Source: Coriaria nepalensis (Eukaryota; Streptophyta; Magnoliopsida; Cucurbitales; Coriariaceae). From it: a DNA stretch of 64,000 nt. Positions within the stretch are counted from its first letter, which is position 1. Each line of letters begins with the position of its first letter. Positions 12,986 through 26,190 of this stretch are shown one piece after another. The notes beneath the pieces were generated by a model. The model searched no databases. It was given only the letters and a program-made list of their open reading frames with translations, and had not been told where the DNA came from. The position numbers and the translations under genes were made by a program. Location of the stretch: contig CP114481.1 of the NCBI GenBank assembly GCA_027186245.1, forward strand, positions 48,887,501-48,951,500, in the 5' to 3' direction.

Positions 12986-15900
12986 GAACGAATTCTATTT
13001 TTGCACTTTAAAAACAAGTTTTGTGCATAACTTGCAAATGATCATTCCAAGGAAAGTGTGCATTCGTTTAAAATTAAAATCATTTCAATGAGTCATTTCA
13101 AGTAAATAACTTATTTCAAAGCAAGTCGAACGAATTCTAGTTTTGCACTATAGACACAACTATTGTGCATAACTTGCAAATGATCATTGCAAGGAAAGTG
13201 TGCATTCGTTTAACCTTAAAATCATTTTAATGAGTCATTTCAAGTCAATAACTAATTTCAAAGCAATTCGAACGAATTCTATTTTTGCACTACAAACACA
13301 ACTTTTGTGCATAACTTGCAAATGATCATCGCAAGGAAAGTGTGCATTCGTTTAACCTTAAAATCATTTAAATGAGTCATTTTAAGTCAATAACTAATTT
13401 CAAAGCAATTCGAACGAATTCTATTTTTGCACTTTAAAAACAAGTTTTGTGCTAACTTGCAAATGATCATTCCAAGGAAAGTGTGCATTCGTTTAAAATT
13501 AAAATCATTTCAATCAGTCATTTCAAGTCAATAACTTTTTTCAAAGCAACTCGAATGAATTCTAGTTTTGCACTACAGACACAACTTTTGTGCATAACTT
13601 GCAAATGATCATTGCAAGGAAAGTGTGCATTCGTTTAACCTTAAAATCATTTCAATGAGTCATTTCAAGTTAATACCGTTTTTCAAAGCAAGTCGAATGA
13701 ATTCTAGGTTTGCACTACAGACACAACTTTTGTGCTTAACTTGCAAATGATCATTGCAAGGAAAGTGTGCATGCATTCGTTTAACCTTCAAATCATTTCA
13801 ATGAGTCATTTCAAGTCAATAACTATTTTCAAAGCAATTCGAACGAATTCTATTTTTGCACTAGAAAAACAAGTTTTGTGCATAACTTGCAAATGATCAT
13901 TCCAAGGAAAGTGTGCATTCATTTAACCTTAAAATCATTTCAATCAGTCATTTCCAGTAAATATCATATTTCAAAGCAATTCGAACGAATTCTATTTTTG
14001 CCCTACAAACACAACTTTTGTGCATAACTTGCAAATGATCATTGCAAGGAAAGTGTGCATTCGTTTGACCTTAAAATCATTTCAATCAGTCATTTCAAGT
14101 CAATAACTTATTTCGAAGCAATTCGAACGAATTCTATTTTTGCACTACAAACACAAGTTATGTGCATAACTTGCAAATGATCATTCCAAGGAAAGTGTGC
14201 ATTCATTTAACCTTAAAATCATTTCAATCAGTCATTTCAAGTCAATATCATATTTCAAAGCAATTCGAACGAATTCTACTTTTGCACTACAAACACAATT
14301 TTTGTGCATAACTTCCACATGATCATTGAAAGGAAAGTGTGCATTCGTTTAACCTTAAAATAATTTCAATGAGTCATTTCAAGTCAATAACTAATTTCAA
14401 AGCACTTCCAATGAATTCTATTTTTGCACTACAAAAACAAGTTTTGTGCATAACTCTCAAATGATCATTCCAAGGAAAGTGTGCATTCGTTTAAAATTAA
14501 AATCATTTCAATCAGTCATTTCAAGTCAATAACTTTTTTCAAAGCAGGTCGAATGAATTCTAGTTTTGCACTATAGACACAACTTTTGTGCATAACTTCC
14601 AAATGATCATTGCAAGGAAAGTATGCATTCGTTTAACCTTAAAATCATTTCAATGAGTCATTTCAAGTTAATACCGTTTTTCAAAGCAAGTCGAATGAAT
14701 TCTAGGTTTGCACTACAGACACAACTTTTGTGCTTAACTTGCAAATGATCATTGCAAGGAAAGTGTGCATTCGTTTAACCTTAAAATCATTTCAATGAGT
14801 CATTTCAAGTCAATAACTAATTTCAAAGCAATTCGAACGAATTCTAGTTTTGCACTACAAAAACAAGTTTTGTGCATAACTTGCAAATGATCATTCCAAG
14901 GAAAGTGTGCATTCATTTAACCTTAAAATCATTTCAATCAGTCATTTCAAGTAAATATCATATTTCAAAGCAATTCGAACGAATTCAATTTTTGCACTAC
15001 AAACACAACTTTTGTGCATAACTTGCAAATGATCATCGCAAGGAAAGTGTGCATTCATTTAACCTTAAAATCATTTCAATCAGTCATTTCAAGTCAATAA
15101 CTAATTTCAAAGCAATTCGAACGAATTCTATTTTTGCACTACAAAAACAAGTTTTGTGCATAACTTGCAAATGATCATTCCAAGGAAAGTGTGCATTCTT
15201 TTAACCATAAAATCATTTCAATCAGTCATTTCAAGTAAATATCATATTTCAAAGCAATTCGAACGAATTCTATTTTTGCACTACAAACAAAACTTTTGTG
15301 CATAACTTGCAAATGATCATTGCAAGGAAATTGTGCATTCGTTTAACCTTAAAATCATTTCAATGAGTCATTTCAAGTCAATAACTAATTTCAAAGCAAT
15401 TCGAACGAATTCTAGTTTTGCACTACAGACACAACTTTTGTGCATAACTTGCAAATGATCATCGCAAGGAAAGTGTGCATTCGTTTAACCTTAAAATCAT
15501 TTAAATGAGTCATTTTAAGTCAATAACTAATTTCAAAGCAATTCGAACGAATTCTATTTTTGCACTTTAAAAACAAGTTTTGTGCATAACTTGCAAATGA
15601 TCATTCCAAGGAAAGTGTGCATTCGTTTAAAATTAAAATCATTTCAATCAGTCATTTCAAGTAAATAACTTATTTCAAAGCAAGTCGAACGAATTCTAGT
15701 TTTGCACTATAGACACAACTATTGTGCATAACTTGCAAATGATCATTGCAAGGAAAGTGTGCATTCGTTTAACCTTAAAATCATTTTAATGAGTCATTTC
15801 AAGTCAATAACTAATTTCAAAGCAATTCGAACGAATTCTATTTTTGCACTACAAACACAACTTTTGTGCATAACTTGCAAATGATCATCGCAAGGAAAGT

Positions 15901-18350
15901 GTGCATTCGTTTAACCTTAAAATCATTTAAATGAGTCATTTTAAGTCAATAACTAATTTCAAAGCAATTCGAACGAATTCTATTTTTGCACTTTAAAAAC
16001 AAGTTTTGTGCTAACTTGCAAATGATAATTCCAAGGAAAGTGTGCATTCGTTTAAAATTAAAATCATTTCAATCAGTCATTTCAAGTCAATAACTTTTTT
16101 CAAAGCAACTCGAATGAATTCTAGTTTTGCACTACAGACACAACTTTTGTGCATAACTTGCAAATGATCATTGCAAGGAAAGTGTGCATTCGTTTAACCT
16201 TAAAATCATTTCAATGAGTCATTTCAAGTTAATACCGTTTTTCAAAGCAAGTCGAATGAATTCTAGGTTTGCACTACAGACACAACTTTTGTGCTTAACT
16301 TGCAAATGATCATTGCAAGGAAAGTGTGCATGCATTCGTTTAACCTTCAAATCATTTCAATGAGTCATTTCAAGTCAATAACTATTTTCAAAGCAATTCG
16401 AACGAATTCTATTTTTGCACTAGAAAAACAAGTTTTGTGCATAACTTGCAAATGATCATTCCAAGGAAAGTGTGCATTCATTTAACCTTAAAATCATTTC
16501 AATCAGTCATTTCCAGTAAATATCATATTTCAAAGCAATTCGAACGAATTCTATTTTTGCCCTACAAACACAACTTTTGTGCATAACTTGCAAATGATCA
16601 TTGCAAGGAAAGTGTGCATTCGTTTGACCTTAAAATCATTTCAATCAGTCATTTCAAGTCAATAACTTATTTCGAAGCAATTCGAACGAATTCTATTTTT
16701 GCACTACAAACACAAGTTATGTGCATAACTTGCAAATGATCATTCCAAGGAAAGTGTGCATTCATTTAACCTTAAAATCATTTCAATCAGTCATTTGAAG
16801 TCAATATCATATTTCAAAGCAATTCGAACGAATTCTACTTTTGCACTACAAACACAATTTTTGTGCATAACTTCCACATGATCATTGAAAGGAAAGTGTG
16901 CATTCGTTTAACCTTAAAATAATTTCAATGAGTCATTTCAAGTCAATAACTAATTTCAAAGCACTTCCAATGAATTCTATTTTTGCACTACAAAAACAAG
17001 TTTTGTGCATAACTCTCAAATGATCATTCCAAGGAAAGTGTGCATTCGTTTAAAATTAAAATCATTTCAATCAGTCATTTCAAGTCAATAACTTTTTTCA
17101 AAGCAGGTCGAATGAATTCTAGTTTTGCACTATAGACACAACTTTTGTGCATAACTTCCAAATGATCATTGCAAGGAAAGTATGCATTCGTTTAACCTTA
17201 AAATCATTTCAATGAGTCATTTCAAGTTAATACCGTTTTTCAAAGCAAGTCGAATGAATTCTAGGTTTGCACTACAGACACAACTTTTGTGCTTAACTTG
17301 CAAATGATCATTGCAAGGAAAGTGTGCATTCGTTTAACCTTAAAATCATTTCAATGAGTCATTTCAAGTCAATAACTAATTTCAAAGCAATTCGAACGAA
17401 TTCTAGTTTTGCACTACAAAAACAAGTTTTGTGCATAACTTGCAAATGATCATTCCAAGGAAAGTGTGCATTCATTTAACCTTAAAATCATTTCAATCAG
17501 TCATTTCAAGTAAATATCATATTTCAAAGCAATTCGAACGAATTCAATTTTTGCACTACAAACACAACTTTTGTGCATAACTTGCAAATGATCATCGCAA
17601 GGAAAGTGTGCATTCATTTAACCTTAAAATCATTTCAATCAGTCATTTCAAGTCAATAACTAATTTCAAAGCAATTCGAACGAATTCTATTTTTGCACTA
17701 CAAAAACAAGTTTTGTGCATAACTTGCAAATGATCATTCCAAGGAAAGTGTGCATTCTTTTAACCATAAAATCATTTCAATCAGTCATTTCAAGTAAATA
17801 TCATATTTCAAAGCAATTCGAACGAATTCTATTTTTGCACTACAAACAAAACTTTTGTGCATAACTTGCAAATGATCATTGCAAGGAAATTGTGCATTCG
17901 TTTAACCTTAAAATCATTTCAATGAGTCATTTCAAGTCAATAACTAATTTCAAAGCAATTCGAACGAATTCTAGTTTTGCACTATAGACACAACTTTTGT
18001 GCATAACTTGCAAATGATCATCGCAAGGAAAGTGTGCATTCGTTTAACCTTAAAATCATTTAAATGAGTCATTTTAAGTCAATAACTAATTTCAAAGCAA
18101 TTCGAACGAATTCTATTTTTGCACTTTAAAAACAAGTTTTGTGCATAACTTGCAAATGATCATTCCAAGGAAAGTGTGCATTCGTTTAAAATTAAAATCA
18201 TTTCAATCAGTCATTTCAAGTAAATAACTTATTTCAAAGCAAGTCGAACGAATTCTAGTTTTGCACTATAGACACAACTATTGTGCATAACTTGCAAATG
18301 ATCATTGCAAGGAAAGTGTGCATTCGTTTAACCTTAAAATCATTTTAATG
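12927..18350 (+). repeat. HOR of 18 monomers (2559 bp), about 2.1 copies
   Basis: Units 12927-15485, 15486-18044 and the start of a third up to about 18350. CAACTATTGTGC recurs at 13161, 15720 and 18279. GTGCTAACTTGC (one base lost) is at 13451 and 16010. A 4-bp insertion giving GTGTGCATGCATTCG is at 13765 and 16324. The unit is 18 x 142 plus 3 bp, the sum of these indels. Only a few differences separate the copies, for example GATAATTCC at 16024. The third copy is interrupted by TTTCATGTTAATACC at 18359. Confidence 0.88.
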
Positions 18351-19037
18351 AGTCATTTCATGTTAATACCGTTTTTTAAATCAAGTCGAATGAATTCTAG
18401 GTCTGCACTACAGACACAACTTTTGTGCTTAACTTGCAAATGATCATTGCAAGGAAAGTGTGCATTCGTTTAACCTTAAAATCATTTCAATGAGTCATTT
18501 CAAGTTAATACCGTTTTTCAAAGCAAGTCGAATGAATTCTAGGTCTGCACTACAGACACAACTTTTGTGCTTAACTTGCAAATGATCATTGCAAGGAAAG
18601 TGTGCATTCGTTTAACCTTAAAATCATTTCAATGAGTCATTTCAAGTCAATAACTAATTTCAAAGCAATTCGAACGAATTCTAGTTTTCCACTACAAACA
18701 CAACTTTTGTGCATTACTTGCAAATGATCATTTCAAGGAAAGTGTGCATTCGTTAAACTTAAAATCATTTTAATGAGTCATTTCAAGTCAATAACTAATT
18801 TCAAAGCAATTCGAACGAATTCTATTTTTGCACTACAAACACAACTTTTGAGCATAACTTGCAAATGATCATCGCAAGGAAAGTGTGCATTCATTTAACC
18901 TTAAAATCATTTCTATCAGTCATTTCAGGTCAATAACTAATTTCAAAGCAATTCGAACGAATTCTATTTTTGCAATACAAAAACAAGTTTTGTGCATAAC
19001 TTGCAAATGATCATTCCAAGGAAAGTGTGCAGTCGTT
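18329..19037 (+). repeat. Five linking monomers with a local monomer duplication
   Basis: This stretch separates the 18-mer copies. Its first two monomers are a tandem pair sharing TAATACCGTTTTT and the rare GAATTCTAGGTCTGC; the first of the pair has CATGTTAATACC and TTTTTTAAATC, the second AAGTTAATACC and TTTTTCAAAGC. It later has CGTTAAACTTAAAA (one base shorter) and TTTTGAGCATAAC. The same five monomers occur at 22307-23015. Confidence 0.8.
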
Positions 19038-22000
19038 TAACCTTAAAATCATTTCAATGAGTCATTTCAAGTCAATAACTTATTTCAAAGCAATTCGAAC
19101 GAATTCTAGTTTTGCACTACAAACACAACTTTTGTGCATAACTTGCAAGTGATCAATGCAAGGAAAGTGTGCATTCGTTTAAAATTAAAATCGTTTCAAT
19201 GAGTCATTTCAAGTCAATAACTTATTTCAAAGCAAGTCGAACGAATTCTAGTTTTGCACTACAAACACAACTTTTGTGCATAACTGGCAAATGATCATTG
19301 CAAGGAAAGTATGCATTCGTTTAAAATTAAAATCATTTCAATGAGTCATTTCAAGTCAATAACTTATTTCAAAGCAAGTCGAACAAATTCTAGTTTTGCA
19401 CTACAGACACAACTTTTGTGCATAACTTGCAAATGATCATCGCAAGGAAAGTGTGCATTTGTTTAACCTTAAAATCATTTAAATGAGTCATTTCAAGTCA
19501 ATAACTAATTTCAAAGCAATTCGAACGAATTCTATTTTTGCACTTTAAAAACAAGTTTTGTGCATAACTTGCAAATGATCATTCCAAGGAAAGTGTGCAT
19601 TCGTTTAAAATTAAAATCATTTCAATGAGTCATTTCAAGTAAATAACTTATTTCAAAGCAAGTCGAACGAATTCTAGTTTTGCACTATAGACACAACTAT
19701 TGTGCATAACTTGCAAATGATCATTGCAAGGAAAGTGTGCATTCGTTTAACCTTAAAATCATTTTAATGAGTCATTTCAAGTCAATAACTAATTTCAAAG
19801 CAATTCGAACGAATTCTATTTTTGCACTACAAACACAACTTTTGTGCATAACTTGCAAATGATCATCGCAAGGAAAGTGTGCATTCGTTTAACCTTAAAA
19901 TCATTTAAATGAGTCATTTTAAGTCAATAACTAATTTCAAAGCAATTCGAACGAATTCTATTTTTGCACTTTAAAAACAAGTTTTGTGCTAACTTGCAAA
20001 TGATCATTCCAAGGAAAGTGTGCATTCGTTTAAAATTAAAATCATTTCAATCAGTCATTTCAAGTCAATAACTTTTTTCAAAGCAACTCGAATGAATTCT
20101 AGTTTTGCACTACAGACACAACTTTTGTGCATAACTTGCAAATGATCATTGCAAGGAAAGTGTGCATTCGTTTAACCTTAAAATCATTTCAATGAGTCAT
20201 TTCAAGTTAATACCGTTTTTCAAAGCAAGTCGAATGAATTCTAGGTTTGCACTACAGACACAACTTTTGTGCTTAACTTGCAAATGATCATTGCAAGGAA
20301 AGTGTGCATGCATTCGTTTAACCTTCAAATCATTTCAATGAGTCATTTCAAGTCAATAACTATTTTCAAAGCAATTCGAACGAATTCTATTTTTGCACTA
20401 GAAAAACAAGTTTTGTGCATAACTTGCAAATGATCATTCCAAGGAAAGTGTGCATTCATTTAACCTTAAAATCATTTCAATCAGTCATTTCCAGTAAATA
20501 TCATATTTCAAAGCAATTCGAACGAATTCTATTTTTGCCCTACAAACACAACTTTTGTGCATAACTTGCAAATGATCATTGCAAGGAAAGTGTGCATTCG
20601 TTTGACCTTAAAATCATTTCAATCAGTCATTTCAAGTCAATAACTTATTTCGAAGCAATTCGAACGAATTCTATTTTTGCACTACAAACACAAGTTATGT
20701 GCATAACTTGCAAATGATCATTCCAAGGAAAGTGTGCATTCATTTAACCTTAAAATCATTTCAATCAGTCATTTCAAGTCAATATCATATTTCAAAGCAA
20801 TTCGAACGAATTCTACTTTTGCACTACAAACACAATTTTTGTGCATAACTTCCACATGATCATTGAAAGGAAAGTGTGCATTCGTTTAACCTTAAAATAA
20901 TTTCAATGAGTCATTTCAAGTCAATAACTAATTTCAAAGCACTTCCAATGAATTCTATTTTTGCACTACAAAAACAAGTTTTGTGCATAACTCTCAAATG
21001 ATCATTCCAAGGAAAGTGTGCATTCGTTTAAAATTAAAATCATTTCAATCAGTCATTTCAAGTCAATAACTTTTTTCAAAGCAGGTCGAATGAATTCTAG
21101 TTTTGCACTATAGACACAACTTTTGTGCATAACTTCCAAATGATCATTGCAAGGAAAGTATGCATTCGTTTAACCTTAAAATCATTTCAATGAGTCATTT
21201 CAAGTTAATACCGTTTTTCAAAGCAAGTCGAATGAATTCTAGGTTTGCACTACAGACACAACTTTTGTGCTTAACTTGCAAATGATCATTGCAAGGAAAG
21301 TGTGCATTCGTTTAACCTTAAAATCATTTCAATGAGTCATTTCAAGTCAATAACTAATTTCAAAGCAATTCGAACGAATTCTAGTTTTGCACTACAAAAA
21401 CAAGTTTTGTGCATAACTTGCAAATGATCATTCCAAGGAAAGTGTGCATTCATTTAACCTTAAAATCATTTCAATCAGTCATTTCAAGTAAATATCATAT
21501 TTCAAAGCAATTCGAACGAATTCAATTTTTGCACTACAAACACAACTTTTGTGCATAACTTGCAAATGATCATCGCAAGGAAAGTGTGCATTCATTTAAC
21601 CTTAAAATCATTTCAATCAGTCATTTCAAGTCAATAACTAATTTCAAAGCAATTCGAACGAATTCTATTTTTGCACTACAAAAACAAGTTTTGTGCATAA
21701 CTTGCAAATGATCATTCCAAGGAAAGTGTGCATTCTTTTAACCATAAAGTCATTTCAATCAGTCATTTCAAGTAAATATCATATTTCAAAGCAATTCGAA
21801 CGAATTCTATTTTTGCACTACAAACAAAACTTTTGTGCATAACTTGCAAATGATCATTGCAAGGAAATTGTGCATTCGTTTAACCTTAAAATCATTTCAA
21901 TGAGTCATTTCAAGTCAATAACTAATTTCAAAGCAATTCGAACGAATTCTAGTTTTGCACTACAGACACAACTTTTGTGCATAACTTGCAAATGATCATC

Positions 22001-22200
22001 GCAAGGAAAGTGTGCATTCGTTTAACCTTAAAATCATTTAAATGAGTCATTTTAAGTCAATAACTAATTTCAAAGCAATTCGAACGAATTCTATTTTTGC
22101 ACTTTAAAAACAAGTTTTGTGCATAACTTGCAAATGATCATTCCAAGGAAAGTGTGCATTCGTTTAAAATTAAAATCATTTCAATCAGTCATTTCAAGTC
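19038..22200 (+). repeat. 3.16-kb copy of 12501-15663
   Basis: The offset is 6537 bp (46 monomers plus 5 bp). AAAATCGTTTCAATG is at 12655 and 19192, CAACTATTGTGC at 13161 and 19698, GTGCTAACTTGC at 13451 and 19988. The copy joins the end of the 7-mer region to a full 18-mer exactly as at 12.5-15.6 kb, so the junction between two HOR types was itself duplicated. It ends near 22200, where TAACTTTTTTC replaces TAACTTATTTC. Confidence 0.85.
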
Positions 22201-23015
22201 AATAACTTTTTTCAAAGCAATTCGAATGAATTCTAGTTTTGCACTACAGACACAACTTTTGTGCATACCTTGCAAATGATCATTGCAAGGAAAGTGTGCA
22301 TTCGTTTAACCTTAAAATCATTTCAATGAGTCATTTCATGTTAATACCGTTTTTTAAATCAAGTCGAATGAATTCTAGGTCTGCACTACAGACACAACTT
22401 TTGTGCTTAACTTGCAAATGATCATTGCAAGGAAAGTGTGCATTCGTTTAACCTTAAAATCATTTCAATGAGTCATTTCAAGTTAATACCGTTTTTCAAA
22501 GCAAGTCGAATGAATTCTAGGTCTGCACTACAGACACAACTTTTGTGCTTAACTTGCAAATGATCATTGCAAGGAAAGTGTGCATTCGTTTAACCTTAAA
22601 ATCATTTCAATGAGTCATTTCAAGTCAATAACTAATTTCAAAGCAATTCGAACGAATTCTAGTTTTCCACTACAAACACAACTTTTGTGCATTACTTGCA
22701 AATGATCATTTCAAGGAAAGTGTGCATTCGTTAAACTTAAAATCATTTTAATGAGTCATTTCAAGTCAATAACTAATTTCAAAGCAATTCGAACGAATTC
22801 TATTTTTGCACTACAAACACAACTTTTGAGCATAACTTGCAAATGATCATCGCAAGGAAAGTGTGCATTCATTTAACCTTAAAATCATTTCTATCAGTCA
22901 TTTCAGGTCAATAACTAATTTCAAAGCAATTCGAACGAATTCTATTTTTGCAATACAAAAACAAGTTTTGTGCATAACTTGCAAATGATCATTCCAAGGA
23001 AAGTGTGCATTCTTT

Positions 23016-26000
23016 TAACCATAAAATCATTTCAATCAGTCATTTCAAGTAAATATCATATTTCGAAGCAATTCGAACGAATTCTATTTTTGCACTACAA
23101 ACAAAACTTTTGTGCATAATCTGCAAATGATCATTGCAAGGAAATTGTGCATTCGTTTAAACTTAAAATCATTTCAATGAGTCATTTCAAGTCAATAACT
23201 AATTTCAAAGCAATTCGAACGAATTCTAGTTTTGCACTACAGACACAACTTTTGTGCATAACTTGCAAATGATCATCGAAAGGAAAGTGTGCATTCGTTT
23301 AACCTTAAAATCATTTAAATGAGTCATTTTAAGTCAATAACTAATTTCAAAGCAATTCGAACGAATTCTATTTTTGCACTTTAAAAACAAGTTTTGTGCA
23401 GAATTTGCAAATGATCATTCCAAGGAAAATGTGCATTCGTTTAAAATTAAAATCATTTCAATCAGTCATTTCAAGTCAATAACTTTTTTCAAAGCAAGTC
23501 GAATGAATTCTAGTTTTTCTACAGACACAACTTTTGTGCATAACTTGCAAATGATCATTGCAAGGAAAGTGTGCATTCGTTTAACCTTAAAATCATTTCA
23601 ATGAGTCATTTCAAGTCAAAAACTAATTTCAAAGCAATTTGAACGAATTCTAGTTTTGCACTACAGACACAACTTTTGTGTATAACTTGCAAATGATCAT
23701 CGCAAGGAAAGTGTGCATTCGTTTAACCTTAAAATAATTTCAATGAGTCATTTCAAGTCAATAACTAATTTCAAAACAAGTCAAACGAATTCTAGTTTTC
23801 CACTACAGACACAACTTTTGTGCATAACTTGCAAATGATCATTGCAAGGAAAGTGTGCATTCGTTTAATCTTAAAATCATTTTAATGAGTCATTTCAAGT
23901 CAATAACTAATTTCAAAGCAATTCGAACGAATTCTATTTTTGCACTACAGAAACAACTTTTGTGCATGACTTGCAAATGATCATCGCAAGGAAAGTGTGC
24001 ATTCGTTTAACCTTAAAATCATTTCAATCAGTTATTTCAAGTCAATAACTAATTTCAAAGCAATTCGAACGAATTCTATTTTTGCACTACAAAAACAAGT
24101 TTTGTGCATAACTTGCAAATGATCATTCCAAGGAAAGTGGGCATTCTTTTAACCATAAAATCATTTCAATCAGTCATTTCAAGTAAATATCATATTTCAA
24201 AGCAATTCGAACGAATTCTATTTTTGCACTACAAACAAAACATTTGTGCATAAGTTGCAAATGATCATTGCAAGGAAAGTGTGCATTCGTTTAACCTTAA
24301 AATCATTTCCATGGGTCATTTCAAGTCAATAACTAATTTCAAAGCAATTCGAACGAATTCTAGTTTTGCACTAGAGACACAACTTTTGTGCATAACTTGC
24401 AAATGATCATCGCAAGGAAAGTGTGCATTTGTTTAACCTTAAAATCATTTAAATGAGTCATTTTAAGTCAATAACTAATTTCAAAGCAATTGGAACGAAT
24501 TCTATTTTTGCACTTTAAAAACAAGTTTTGTGCATAACTTGCAAATGATCATTCCAAGGAAAGTGTCCATTCGTTTAAAATTAAAATCATTTCAATCAGT
24601 CATTTCAAGTCAATAACTTTTTTCAAAGCAAGTCGAATGAATTCTAGTTTTGCACGACAGACACAACTTTTGTGCATAACTTGCAAATGATCATTGCAAG
24701 GAAAGTGTGCATTCGTTTAACCTTAAAGTCATTTCAATGAGTCATTTCAAGTTAATACCGTTTTTCAAAGCAAGTCGAATGAATTCTAGGTTTGCACTAC
24801 AGACACAACTTTTGTGCTTAACTTGCAAATGATCATTGCAAGGAAAGTGTGCATTCTTTTAACCATAAAATCATTTCAATCAATCATTTCAAGTAAATAT
24901 CATATTTCAAAGCAATTCGAACGAATTCTATTTTTGCACTACAAACAAAACTTTTGTGCATAACTTGCAAATGATCATTGCAAGGAAAGTGTGCATTCGT
25001 TTAACCTTACAATCATTTCAATGAGTCATTTCAAGTCAATAACTAATTTCAAAGCAATTCGAACGAATTCTAGTTTTGCACTACAGACACAACTTTTGTG
25101 CATAACTTGCAAATGATCATCGCAAGGAAAGTGTGCATTCGTTTAACCTTAAAATCATTTTAATGAGTCATTTCAAGTCAATAACTAATTTCGAAGCAAT
25201 TCGAACGAATTCTATTTTTGCACTTTAAAAACTAGTTTTGTACATAACTTGCGAATGATCATTCCAAGGAAAGTGTGCATTCGTTTAAAATTAAAATCAT
25301 TTCAATCAGTCATTTCAAGTCAATAACTTTTTTCAAAGCAAGTCGAATGAATTCTAGTTTTGCACTACAGACACAACTTTTGTGCATACCTTGCAAATGA
25401 TCATTGCAAGGAAAGTGTGCATTCGTTTAACCTTAAAATCATTTCAATGAGTCATTTCATGTTAATACCGTTTTTTAAATCAAGTCGAATGAATTCTATT
25501 TTTGCACTACAAACACAAGTTATGTGCATAACTTGCAAATGATCATTCCAAGGAAAGTGTGCATTTATTTAACCTTAAAATCATTTCATGTCATTTCAAG
25601 TCAATATCATATTTCAAAGCAATTCGAACGAATTCTACTTTTGCACTACAAACATAATTTTTGTGCATAACTTCCACATGATCATTGAAAGGAAATTGTG
25701 CATTCGTTTAACCTTAAAATAATTTCAATGTGTCATTTCAAGTCAATAACTAATTTCAAAGCAATTCGAATGAATTCTATTTTTGCACTACAAAAACAAG
25801 TTTTGTGCATAACTTGCAAATGATCATTCCAAGGAAAGTGTGCATTCGTTTAAAATTAAAATCATTTCAATCAGTCATTTCAAGTCAATAACTTTTTTCA
25901 AAGCAAGTCGAATGAATTCTAGTTTTGCACTACAGACACAACTTTTGTGCATAACTTGCAAATGATCATTGCAAGGAAAGTGTGCATTCGTTTAACCTTA

Positions 26001-26190
26001 AAATCATTTCAATGAGTCATTTCAAGTTAATACCGTTTTTCAAATCAAGTCTAATGAATTCTAGGTTTGCACTACGGCCACAACTTTTGTGCTTAACTTG
26101 CAAATGATCATTGCAAGGAAAGTGTGCATTCGTTTAAGCTTAAAATCATTTCAATGAGTCATTTCAAGTCAATAACTAATTTCAAAGCAG
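23016..26190 (+). repeat. Mosaic of older fragments, 5-9 monomer spacing
   Basis: About 22 monomers built from pieces of the 18/28-mer. The opening TTCTTTTAACCATAAA recurs with phase marks at 21739, 23016, 24150 and 24860, that is 9, 8 and 5 monomers apart. The part 24860 to about 25490 copies 21739-22370 (offset 3121; shared GTGCATACCTTGC at 22264 and 25385, first base C). The part 25490-25720 copies about 20670-20890 (ACAAGTTATGTG). Small deletions include TTTTTCTACAG at 23515 and TTTCATGTCATTTC at 25583. No HOR is complete here. Confidence 0.72.

Larger units (their letters stand above)
15486..23015 (+). repeat. Nested HOR of 28 monomers (3978 bp), about 1.9 copies
   Basis: Everything in 15486-19037 is found again 3978 bp later, except the monomer at about 22165-22306. 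Marks: GTGCTAACTTGC at 16010 and 19988, GTGTGCATGCATTCG at 16324 and 20302, TTTCATGTTAATACC at 18359 and 22337 (C of CATG), TTTTGCAATACAAAAAC near 18970 and 22948. A unit therefore holds one 18-mer, five linking monomers (18329-19037) and a stretch (19038-19463) copied from the 7-mer region at 12501-12926. The second copy stops at about 23015. Confidence 0.83.
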
